Positions 1-10,334 of a stretch of DNA of 14,040 bases are shown in pieces. Within the stretch, counting starts at the first letter, position 1; each line of letters opens with the position of its first letter. Both the position numbers and the translations under genes were made by a program. The stretch comes from Euperipatoides rowelli (taxonomy: Eukaryota; Onychophora; Udeonychophora; Euonychophora; Peripatopsidae): NCBI GenBank assembly GCA_003024985.2, contig PXIH01S0006958.1; one strand, given 5' to 3'. Under the pieces are notes generated by a model. The model saw only the letters and a list, made by a program, of their open reading frames with translations, was not told the DNA's origin and searched no databases.

Positions 1-1554
1 CATTTTTAAAAATTTTGATTTTAACCCGTCAAAATTGACGGACCGATCGATCCTAATTAAAACAAACCTAACACAAAAAACTGCAAGTCAATTGGGCAAA
101 CCATTGGGCAGAAAATTCAATTTAAAAAAGTTCGGAATGACAGAATGACATACACAGAGAAAATTGTTTTTTATAATTCTTACAATATTGATTCCTATTA
201 TTCTAATCCTAGGGAATCTTGCTCTCTAATGAAATGTACAAAAAAAAATGTTGACAAGTAATTGCCTCAGTTATAGTTTATTAGCATTCAAAGTTAGTTA
301 CAAAGACAGAAATTATACAGTATATTATAGACAATATATAGTCAAAATGACAAAACCCATGTTCATGTTATCATAAATTGAAATGACAATGCAGATATTG
401 ACACCATGAAGATGGTTTACTTCTCATACAGTATATCTGACCCTTATTGGAGTATCAGACCTCTCAAGTTATAAAATGTTCAAGGAGTTTGAACATTTTG
501 GTACCCCCTCCCCCACAGCCCTAAAAAATTGCACCCGCCCCCCACAGTCCAAGGTGGACCCAAGTGATGATTTAATGGGGTAAAGCCTTCTTTAAAAAAA
601 AAAAATCTATATAGCATTTTTTTTTTTGTATGTGTGTATGCATGTGTCAATATTAACTCGATGTAATAATGATGGTACTACTTTTAATTAGTTACTAACA
701 AAGGTATGAAATTTATTTAAAAAAAAAAAAAATTCAGTTGAAATTTGTAATTAGTGTGTTGCTCGTTCTATAGGCTACCAATGTGGCTTTTTTTTCAGCT
801 TTTTGCACGAGTTCTTTGGCTGGCTCAAATTTATAGCATGCAGGGGTTGCAATAGACAATTTTTTCATGTGTCCCAGCCTTGACGTACATGTTCTCAAGT
901 ACGGTAATTGTGTCCCCAGTAAAAGTTGTGTGTTCTGAAAAATATTCTTTTTCCCCAGTGTTTTAGCCCCCTCCCCCCATTTTTAGTTCAGAAGCCGATT
1001 TCTCCTCTTAAGAAGCTGGCATCTAGTGATCTATTTAAATATGAAATTTATTCAAATTGAACCAGCAGTTAAAATATTGAAATAATGGGACAGACAAGTC
1101 ACTATCCCACCATCCTCCTTGGACAGACAGATTTCATAAAAGTTGTAATACCAATTACTCTGATAACTACTTCAACCAAACAGACATTCATCCAGAATAC
1201 ATACTGTACATCCACTTTAAATATTAAATTTGGTAGCAAATGGACCAAGAGCTTAAAAATAGTTTAAAATTTGTGATGGCCTACATTCATAGACTATTAT
1301 GTTTAAAAAGTTGCCATTACACTTTTTACTTAAAATATTAAGTTTGATTAACATTGTAGAATAGTTAAAAAGTTGAGGGCATTTTCACTCACTATCCTCC
1401 CTTCCCTTATTGCCACACAAACATACTTACAGTAGGCTATACCGGAGATTACATTGTTTTTAAAGTTAGTAACATTTGGATGTCTTTCTCTGCCAGACAA
1501 ATATCTAATTTATGTTTTAAAGTTAGGACAATAATATTAACTAGTAATCCAGTG
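1..1554. other. Non-coding A+T-rich stretch
   Basis: I see no exon, RNA gene or transposon coding remnant here. Short open frames such as 1085-1267 have low-complexity composition and no recognisable motif. The stretch holds a 7-bp inverted repeat at 26-41 (CCGTCAA/TTGACGG), the hairpin listed at 473-499, two C-rich patches (about 503-545 and 964-980), and many A or T runs. The C-rich patches contain CCCCACAG strings that imitate splice acceptors, but no conserved reading frame follows them. Confidence 0.6.
473..499. repeat. Perfect 11-bp inverted repeat (hairpin)
   Basis: AAAATGTTCAA at 473-483 and its exact reverse complement TTGAACATTTT at 489-499 flank a 5-base loop (GGAGT). It lies just before a C-rich patch. 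The function is unknown. It could be a small foldback repeat or chance in A+T-rich DNA, although an 11-bp perfect arm with a 5-base loop is unlikely by chance at any given site. Confidence 0.7.
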
Positions 1555-1573
1555 TTGGTCGAAATTCGACCAA
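1555..1573. repeat. 9-bp near-palindrome
   Basis: TTGGTCGAA, a single A, then TTCGACCAA: a perfect 9-bp inverted repeat with a one-base centre, just upstream of the 21-bp tandem duplication at 1582-1623. It may be part of one small degenerate repeat together with that duplication. No function is assigned. Confidence 0.7.
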
Positions 1574-1581
1574 TAAGAAAT

Positions 1582-1623
1582 TCCTTTGTAAAAANCCGCC
1601 ACTCCTTTGTATAAAGCCGCCAC
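1582..1623. repeat. 21-bp tandem duplication containing the assembly N
   Basis: Two adjacent copies of a 21-base unit, both starting TCCTTTGTA and ending CCGCCAC (1582-1602 and 1603-1623), differ at about two positions. The only ambiguous base of the window, N at 1595, lies in the first copy opposite a G in the second. This suggests an unresolved or polymorphic position in a recent duplication. Confidence 0.75.
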
Positions 1624-1639
1624 AACGCTAAACAATGAA

Positions 1640-2600
1640 TGTTTTAATTTTATATATAAATTTTACCTCATTGCACTCCCTCTCCTTATAAACTTTAACT
1701 CTGCCAAATCTCACACTCCTCCGTGCACCCAATATGCTTAAAAAGGGACCCAAAGTTTTCCCTTCACATATTAATATATAGATTATTGAAATGGGGATAT
1801 TTCAAAAGCTAAAAGCACTTACTACTACCCCAAATTAAAGGATTTACTTTAAATAGACCTATAGAATTTATTTTTATATGGACAGTCACTCCAAAGTATA
1901 AAAACATAGCTTTTACAAAGTTTATTAAAATATAAACATAAAAACATACTGTAGCCTACTTAGAAATACAAATTAAAATCAATATTATTTAATATATTTT
2001 TTTAAAGAAAAAAAAAAACTAAATTTCAATTTTTAAAAAAAAAAACTTTAAGTAGTAGTCTCCCTTTAAGTATCAATTAAAATATGATTTAACAGCTCAT
2101 ATATTTCTGGAGATGCACAGTATTTTGCTTGAATCATAAGTCTTTACTTTTCTCTTTTTTTAAGGGAATTCCACCCTTTAAAATTTGATAGAAACAATTC
2201 CAGGTTTTTCATCTTTAGGCTTTGGTTACTTTTTTAAAGAAAGAAAACCTTTCAAAACAAAAGACTAAAGAGGCTGAGCAGCTTTTACCAAGGAGAAAAC
2301 ATATGCTTAGTATTAAAGTCTGTGTTGATGTTTGGCAACTATTTTCTCATAATGCATGATGCATATTGCATATATACATAGCTTAATTAAGATGAAGCTT
2401 TAATCAATTTTTTTTTTTTAAATCACAGTTTAATACCGGTACTTTTATTTAATTTAAGGTTTATTGGAAATACCATAGCATTCTTAAAGTATCTTGTTTT
2501 TATATAATTTTGTTTTATGGCAATAATTCTATTTTTTAAAACCTTTAAAAAATATATTTCATATTTTTAAGCAAAAAAAAAGTCTACTTTATCTTAAAGA
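1640..2600. other. Non-coding stretch, nothing recognised
   Basis: Very A+T-rich with repeated poly-A and poly-T runs (for example near 2010-2045 and 2407-2420). I see no exon with paired splice sites and no repeat-family signature. A GTAGCCTAC word preceded by ATACTG occurs near 1946-1960, one of the recurrent words described in the findings. Confidence 0.55.
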
Positions 2601-2605
2601 TCAAA

Positions 2606-3230
2606 TGTAACGGATTTTTTTTTATTATTGATTTTCAAAGATTTTTACTAAAAAAAATATCCACTAGAAAAATAAAAAAAAAATTGTTATTTACAATTCA
2701 ATTTAAAAAATAATTGACTTTAGCTCCTCCCCCTTAAAACAACATTGTCCACTGTATACACCAGGGGAGATATTTTGTGATGTCATAGACTATAAATGAA
2801 TAGAGCTTGCTATACTTAACTATAGAATATTTGCTTTGTCAGATTAAAGCTGGAAATTATATGGACTAATTGTTTAATTACTTGTAAAAAATCATAATCA
2901 AATTCATCCTTTGTGCTATTGATTCAATTTTAAAAAAAAAAAAAAAAAAATCAAAGATGACCTTTAATACAGATTGAAAATACCTCTATTTACACGCATC
3001 ATTACAAAGAATACAGCTATAGAGACAATTTCATCATCAAATTAATCTCAAACCACCCAAAAATGTGAAAGTTTCAATTTGTAATCTCAGACAGGATAGC
3101 AATAGTCTTAATTTTTATCAAAATAACTTTTTTTTTATGCATTTTAAATTATTTTTTTCCAGTGGAATTTTTTTTTTTTAGTAATTAGCTTTGAAAATCA
3201 ATAATAAAATACAATTTAAAAAATCTGTTA
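2606..3230. repeat. Diverged inverted-repeat pair around a ~0.5 kb spacer
   Basis: TTTTATTATTGATTTTCAAAG at 2620-2640 (21 bases) has its exact reverse complement at 3189-3209. The similarity continues inward with gaps to about 2674 on the left and about 3149 on the right (a shared CAGTGG/CCACT and an AGTAA core). It continues outward more weakly into the AATCTGTTAAAT and ATTTGTAACGGATT segments. Each arm is roughly 50-90 bp. The spacer has no open frame but holds a 19-base A run (2932-2950). This could be a foldback or MITE-like element, or two copies of one short repeat in opposite orientation. No target-site duplication was identified. Confidence 0.55.
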
Positions 3231-3249
3231 AATTATTTTAAAATTATCA

Positions 3250-6200
3250 CTATTATTAGACACTTTGTTTTAACTAATCCTCCTAATAATGAATAACAGG
3301 AAACAAAAAGCTTTCATTTTAAAGTGGATAAAAAAATTGATTGTTTAATAATGCTGTGTGCTTATGGACGTAATTAAACAATAAAAGTGTGTTTTTAATA
3401 TTTAATTTGCGTTAAATATGCAATATTTTGTGTTAACGCTGCTTCTGAATACACCAGTTTAATTACAATAACATGCTAATGTTCCATCAACTTTTAAAGC
3501 ACTTCTGAAAAGGGTTTGTTTTTCCTAATCAAGGAGAAAATTCTTCATTTAAAAAAAACATACGGGTAAATAAAATAGCAAATTAAATAATTAAATAAAA
3601 TAGCAAATCTTTCTAAAATGAAAATAGCGTGAGATTTTTTTACAACTGCATGAGGTCGTGAAATTTGGTCTGAATGTGTGTCACGCTGAATGTGTGACAC
3701 TTGATAGGTATGGAGTATTCGCTATCCAGTTTGGAACCCATCCCTAACCAAGGACCATATTAATTGTTTGGAATCTGTTCAGAAAAGATTGTTTTGAATA
3801 ATACTAAGTGAAAAATATTAAAATTATGATTGTAGCCTACCTTAATACAATTAAACCGCCAACCCTTCTCAAGATTTGTACAAAGTCCATTATTTAATAG
3901 GCCTATTATAGGTTATGCGATTTACGATGATTATCTGATTAATGAAAATTGGATTTATTTTTCCTCTTAGCACTTGGAAATTTTTCTCACTATGGATTTG
4001 TATAACTGGTGCTCTGCTTTTTATATGTTAGGCCAATATTTTTCCTTCCCACCAGAGACACAGCATCCCATAAATTTTAAACATTGTTGGCATGTTAATA
4101 TTATGTCAAAATTATTTAAAAATAGTTGGGAATCATTTTTTGTATCTTAGCACATACTGGAACTCCAATAGGTTTTTGTTTGAAAAGTATATATTTACCG
4201 TTAGTTTTTTTTTTTTTGGTAAAACTAACTCACTCAATTAGCTCAATACAATTTATAGGCCTACATAGAGTCATTTGCTTGGTAATCAATTACTTTACAG
4301 CAAATTACTTTAATTCAATTATTTATTTTTATTAATTAGGCTACACAACACAGAACATCTAGATCAGTAAGTTATTGCTCCCTCCCATTTGGTTTCAATG
4401 TTTAATTTTTCTTTTGTTTTTAGGCTATTTGTTTTATTTCTTGGCCTAAAAATATTATATTGAGCATATATATTAAAATAAATAGTTTTTTTTTTAAATG
4501 TATAAATTTTCTTACTTTACATAGGATATAAGCCTTAAATGATTTTAAAATTTCTTTAGGCGTTATTTTTTTTTTTATGATAATATTAGCCTATATAACA
4601 TAACGAATTATGAATTAAAGTTTTTACTATTAATTATTATTTATGTTGGCTTGGTTTGTGCATTCAAAGAATAACTCTTTAGTTTATGTTTGGTTTACGA
4701 TTGAGCAATGCTTATTCAAGTCACTAATTTAAATATGGGTTACGTTAGTGCTTTATTAAGCTACTGTAGCTTTACTTTATTGTAATTGTCTGGTTTTGGT
4801 CGGAGTGGCTTCTGCCACTTATGCTAAAACTTTTCTCTCTCATTTAATTTATCTGTAAGCGGGAGAAAGTCTGACCATACTGACCCCCTCCAAGTTATAT
4901 TCTCCATGATGTTATTTGGGTTAGCTGTTGTTTCTCGCAAGTTGTAAATAATAAAATGTAAGTTTGAAAAGTGAACTAGTCCAGTTCTTTCCATACCAGC
5001 TTATCAGTTCATTTTTTATGCATCAGTCATTTGAGGGCATTTAATAATTCATTTTAAATTTTAATACTTATATGATATTACATTCATAAAAACTGGAATT
5101 AAATAAGGTGATTATATTGGGTTTTAATTGGAATTGAAGAAAACATTTTTATACAAAGCTGTATACAGTAGCTACAGTATATATGCTATACCGGCACATT
5201 ATGTAAGCTACTATATGCATATGCTGTATATAGGCTAATGCTCAAACAAGAATATACTGTAGATTACATTATTACAAGGGGCACCAAACAATTTGCCATT
5301 AAACGTGCATGTACTTAGATAAAAAAAAGATTGCTTACCACTGATTTAGACGATGAACTACATTAACAAAAACATTTCAATGTAAAAACATTGTAGTAGA
5401 ACAACTCACTATTGTTCATGCATGCTAACCATACATGCTATGTCTTAAGCTCACAGTATTAACTTTTCCTTACTTATGACATCCTATGAGCTGTCTTCTT
5501 TTAGAAATATATGCTACCTATGGGCCTTCGATTGAATTCAGCAACCAATTTACCTAATCGCAAAACAAAATTAATCGATGTCAATAATACCAATAAACGA
5601 GTGATCACAACACGATGTGCAAAAGTTTAAAAAATAAGCAACATTGATTAATTATCAAATAAGCACAGTACCTAGACTAATACCACAGCATAAGTTAATC
5701 ATAATGTTTTTGCCTCACAATGTTTTTGTAAATTTTTTACATTCCAATATTTTCACCAGATGCCATACAGTAGCATGCCCCAAGGCATTCGACTGTGCAT
5801 CTGATCTTTATTTTTTAGTTTGTTTAAACTTGGTTGAAACCCACTTTTAATTTTCTCATTGACATTATTTCTCACAAATTTTTATTTTTAGGAATCATTA
5901 CACTCAATTTTTTTTTTTTCACATAGTGCAACAAAATTTATTTGCTTCTAAGAGACTAAGATTATAAGTTGCCAAAGGGCTTGAATTAGCCTTATTAGTG
6001 AAAATAAATTGAGTTTAGCAGAAAATTAAAAAACAAACCTGGGCTACAGTAAGTTGCAGTTATATCATATGGTATTGTTAGGATAGCTAATTAATTTGAT
6101 CTTAAATTCAGAAATTGCAATTAGGTATTAACCTACTTATATTGGAAACTTTTTTTAGTAATATTCTTATTTCAATGAATACGGTAATATCAGGGTTGGT

Positions 6201-6600
6201 TTTTCTAAAATATTGATTTTTCTAAAATCACTATCTTTATTAATTTGGTATATTTGAAAAAAAAAAAAAAATCCTAAAGCTTTTAGTTTTTACCATTTTA
6301 TTTTGATGATTTGAGTCTATGAATGAGATTATTTAGTCCTTATTTTTGTAATTATTTATTTCTAACAAATATTTTTTTTAATCTTTACCTTGAAGAATTG
6401 AGTCCAAGATCAAACAACCTCTCTCCCCCTCCCCCGGTGACAAGCTTTTTGGAACACTAGCCAACTAACGCCAAGTAACAACTTCATATTGTAAGAACAC
6501 TGAAAGTCATTAAGATCCGGTTTTGATAGCTGTTCATGAAAGCTCGGTATTTTCCGTGCCTTTGCTACTGGTTAATCTATGGATGGATTTACTTGATTCG
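3250..6600. other. Long non-coding stretch, nothing coding recognised
   Basis: No exon or transposon protein remnant is recognised on either strand. Open frames at 4126-4335 and 5644-5850 are low-complexity and lack splice context. The notable content is repeat-like: a 17-base direct repeat at 3567-3608, a self-complementary region rich in TATACAGTA/CTACAGTATA words at about 5160-5260, and several TAGGCTA/TAGGCCTA words. A slightly less A+T-rich patch at about 6405-6560 could be regulatory or an untranslated first exon, but no specific signal supports that. Confidence 0.5.
3567..3608. repeat. 17-bp direct repeat, period 25
   Basis: TAAATAAAATAGCAAAT occurs identically at 3567-3583 and 3592-3608. 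It is a local duplication in A+T-rich DNA with no assigned function. Confidence 0.65.
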
Positions 6601-6664
6601 TTTTTCTCATTTATCTTTAGGGTGAAGACATTTTTTCCTCATTTATCTTTTGGGTGAAAACATT
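6601..6664. repeat. 32-bp tandem duplication
   Basis: Two adjacent units of about 32 bases share CTCATTTATCTTT followed by GGGTGAAxACAT (6601-6632 and 6633-6664). They differ at a handful of positions, so the duplication is old enough to have diverged. Confidence 0.7.
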
Positions 6665-6801
6665 AGGGGAAATAAATATTTTAGAAAAATAATATGCTGC
6701 CACTTTACAGCAAATCTGAAGTAGAGCAAATCCAAATACATTAAGAGTGATTGAAAATTTAATTCCAATTTCCCACTATCTATTCAATCACAGTCCGATG
6801 C

Positions 6802-6897
6802 ATACTTTGCACCAGGACCCCCTTCCCATATAGATGGGAAGGGGGTCCTGGTGCAAAGTATAGATGGGAAGGTCAAGGGGTCCTCCTTTGCACTATG
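6802..6897. repeat. Perfect 28-bp hairpin plus a third, broken copy
   Basis: The arm at 6802-6829 (starting ATACTTTGCACC, ending CTTCCCAT) is the exact reverse complement of 6834-6861, with only ATAG between them. The right arm is followed by a second copy of TATAGATGGGAAGG (6829-6842 and 6859-6872, period 30). A partial copy of the unit follows (GGGGTCCT at 6877-6884, then CTTTGCAC at 6887-6894). The three pieces look like one roughly 30-bp unit copied in both orientations, as template switching during replication or repair would produce. An RNA from either strand would fold into a long perfect stem. Confidence 0.85.
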
Positions 6898-6899
6898 AA

Positions 6900-8334
<1,435 letters not shown>

Positions 8335-8340
8335 TTTATT
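8335..8340 (-). promoter_or_regulatory. Poly-A signal AATAAA of the minus-strand exon
   Basis: TTTATT on the plus strand reads AATAAA on the minus strand, starting seven bases after the TAA stop of the exon at 8348-8514. Such a short stop-to-signal distance implies a very short 3'UTR. A+T-rich DNA gives AATAAA often by chance, so the position, not the word itself, is the evidence. Confidence 0.4.
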
Positions 8341-8347
8341 TCAACCT

Positions 8348-8514
8348 TTAATTTGCAACATTAAAAGTTAACATCTTTCCCTCCAGTGAAAGCAAGTTCT
8401 GTCCTTTGATGGGAAAAGGAGCATACATAGTCTTTATTGGGAAGTTTTCTTTTTCTCTTTCGAATATGTCCATATGTTCCTTAGCCACTGTTTTCAAAAC
8501 TATGGTCTTTATAT
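8348..8514 (-). CDS. Candidate 3'-terminal exon of an unidentified minus-strand gene
   Basis: On the minus strand, a TATATTGCAG acceptor (AG at 8515-8516) is followed by an uninterrupted frame of about 54 residues ending at TAA (8348-8350), with AATAAA just after it. The frame runs open upstream to 8638, but the part beyond the acceptor has the low-complexity look of translated intron. From the acceptor on it is a mixed, charged, protein-like sequence with HMDIFEREKENFP, YAPFPIKGQN and LEGKMLTFN. If the acceptor is right, the exon begins with two bases of a split codon. I do not recognise the protein. No membrane segment or known motif is seen. It lies antisense within the presumed TMEM161 intron, so it would be an overlapping or nested gene, or the two genes are convergent and the upstream exons lie past the LINEs. 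It could also be a chance open frame. Confidence 0.45.
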
Positions 8515-8689
8515 CTGCAATATAATTTAGGCAAAATATTTCAGTAGACAAAAATATCATGCATAAGTACCCTTGAAGATTAATAGATAAATAAAAATAA
8601 GTATAAAATTTTAGTTTGTTAAAGGCTTCCAAAAACATTTAGGCTACAGTATTAATACGTTTATAATGCAATGAAATGCAATATAGGCC

Positions 8690-9610
8690 TATAGAATAAA
8701 ACAACAAAATAAAATAAAAATTGTACAATAGAATTAATAAGTGCAAATGTAGGCTACAATAGAGATGAGTATAAATTTGAGATAATAAACTGTGTTTGTA
8801 ATCTTAGCCCAACAGGATATACAGTAGATTATAATTTGGTCACAACAATACTTATGATTTTTTTTATTTGTAACATAAGACAGTAATATATAATGAAACG
8901 ACATAAACATACTGTAAATATAGATAAAATCAATCAATAAAATCATCATTCAAGACTAATTAATTTAGGGTATCAATCATAGTTGGGGCAGCAGACTTTA
9001 TATCTTGTAGTTGTGATGTTTATATGCATTTGTGTTTCCATCAATTAAAACATATCCACATTTCATTTTTGGTAGACAGTTCTCAAATTTATTTAATTAA
9101 AAAGGTATCAGCAAATTTTTTCAACTTCAACAGACTTAAAGTTTTGTAATATTAAGTGATTCTGGTAGTTTATGTTCAAATTTCCCAAGATTATCCTTAA
9201 AACTCTTTTTTGCACCCTTTCTATATCCTTGGACTGTTCCTGCATTAAGGAGCTAGACCATACATCAGAGCAATTAAGCATGGTCTCAAACAGAGGTGTA
9301 AATATATTTTAATGTGGAAACATCAAAATTTAACTGCTTAAGCAGGCCTGTATGATAACTACTTTTTATTCTATGTGCAATTTCTATTTTAGGTCATGAA
9401 AGAGGTTACTATTACTAACTTAATAGATTCACTTTGGAGCACAATAATATTTCAACTGGATTGTTGGAGAGGTTAAATTTCTTATGAAAATGATGTAAAG
9501 AATAAAATACTTTGCTGACAAACTAATATGCACAGGACTGATTGAATAGCTAGAAATATCCAACATTATTATTATGTTCAAGCATTTAAAAGGACAACAT
9601 TCGACCCTTT
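8690..9610 (-). mobile_element. 5'-truncated LINE remnant, antisense (ORF2 C-terminus and 3'UTR)
   Basis: Read on the minus strand, from high to low coordinates, this gives the end of a LINE reverse transcriptase ORF. It runs from KC near 9590, through a segment with LLKQLNF and KYIYTSV (about 9350-9290) and CSDVWSS (from 9272), to IERVQKRVLRIILG (to 9183). It ends in KSAAPTMIDTLN with a TAA stop at 8960-8962. The order LL..L..IYxS, VW, ERVQKRxLRxI.G and SAIPxMxxLN is the standard post-catalytic region of CR1/Jockey-type LINE ORF2. Several stops and frameshifts break it. The 3'UTR continues to about 8690 and contains TATATCCTGTTGGGCTA (8805-8821), nearly identical to a word in the plus-strand LINE at 10001-10017. 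The exact 3' end was not determined. No RT catalytic core remains. Confidence 0.8.
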
Positions 9611-9619
9611 CTAAATAAT

Positions 9620-10131
9620 TATTTGTACTTACAATATCTTCTTAAATATACTGTAGCTCTGTTTGTTTTGGGCGTCAGTTCCCTTGAGGTCATACAATAT
9701 CATTTATCAAAAAATTTGCTTCATCTTTTTTTAAAAATCATCTTGATTATTCTCCTACAAAGAGATTTTATATCAATGATATTTTCTCAAGGAACTCGGA
9801 TAAACTATTTACCATTTATTCGAACCAGTAGGTTTAATAATTTTCCAATTCCACACATGATTAGACAATGAATCGTGATCCACCTAACAATATTTTTTTT
9901 TTTGAATTTGAAAAAGAAAGGGAGAATATTTGTTTTTATAAATTAACTTTTGTCAGTTAGGCTAGTACTCTTTTTTTTTAATGTTTAATTTTTTAAGGCC
10001 TATATCCTGTGGGGCTATGGACCTTTTTAAAGCTTAATGTATGTTCTCTATATATTGTGATATTTTGCCTTGGCATTATTGTATTTCTTTTATGTTTTCT
10101 TTGTGAAATAAAATCCCATAATAATAATAAT
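9620..10131 (+). mobile_element. 5'-truncated LINE remnant, sense (ORF2 end, 3'UTR, poly-A signal, ATA tail)
   Basis: The frame 9623-9871 contains LGVSSLEV, a hydrophobic KI-rich stretch, GTRINY and finally RTSRFNNFPIPHMIRQ before TGA. This matches in order the LGL.SLE.RR and RT.RxxxSxIPxMxxxxN ending of CR1/Jockey-like ORF2 proteins, and the same ending lies in the antisense remnant. A 3'UTR of about 250 bases follows, with TATATCCTGTGGGGCTA at 10001-10017, AATAAA at 10107-10112 and an ATAATAATAATAAT tail at 10118-10131. This is the usual end of a LINE that primes on a short microsatellite tail. The 5' junction with the antisense remnant lies near 9600-9622 and is not sharp. Confidence 0.7.
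10118..10131 (+). repeat. LINE 3' tail (ATA)n
   Basis: ATAATAATAATAAT directly follows an AATAAAATCCC 3' end and marks the boundary of the plus-strand truncated LINE. The longer degenerate LINE begins within the next 70-200 bases. Confidence 0.65.
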
Positions 10132-10334
10132 GAGTTGTTGCCAATCTGAAGCATTTTTTAATTAATAAAAATATAAAGTATAAAATTGCAAATTCCTAGA
10201 GAGCATGCACTGTCTTGCCGCAACGGAAGATCGCTGAAAATGTAAGCAATCTATTAATTGTATTATTGATCTATTTAAGAAATGATGGAATTTTTAACTG
10301 ATTATATTTGAAAACTGATTGTTTATGTCACAAA

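Noticed and set aside
503-545. CCCCCACAG strings resembling splice acceptors
   Set aside because: No conserved open frame or donor follows; they belong to C-rich low-complexity patches.
1085-1267. 60-residue plus-strand open frame
   Set aside because: Repetitive Thr/Ile-rich translation without splice sites, motif or promoter context. Length is expected by chance.
4126-4335. 69-residue hydrophobic open frame
   Set aside because: The hydrophobicity comes from T-rich DNA (poly-T gives Phe/Leu), and no conserved motif or splice site is seen.
5320-5380. Possible minus-strand micro-exon with a GTAAGC donor (reverse complement of GCTTACCACTG)
   Set aside because: The nearest acceptor-like AG would give an exon of about 19 bases with no recognisable peptide; more likely chance.
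5644-5850. 68-residue plus-strand open frame
   Set aside because: No recognisable domain. The residue mix follows base composition and there is no paired acceptor or donor.
8734-8949. 71-residue minus-strand open frame
   Set aside because: It falls in the 3'UTR of the antisense LINE remnant, downstream of the ORF2 stop at 8960-8962.
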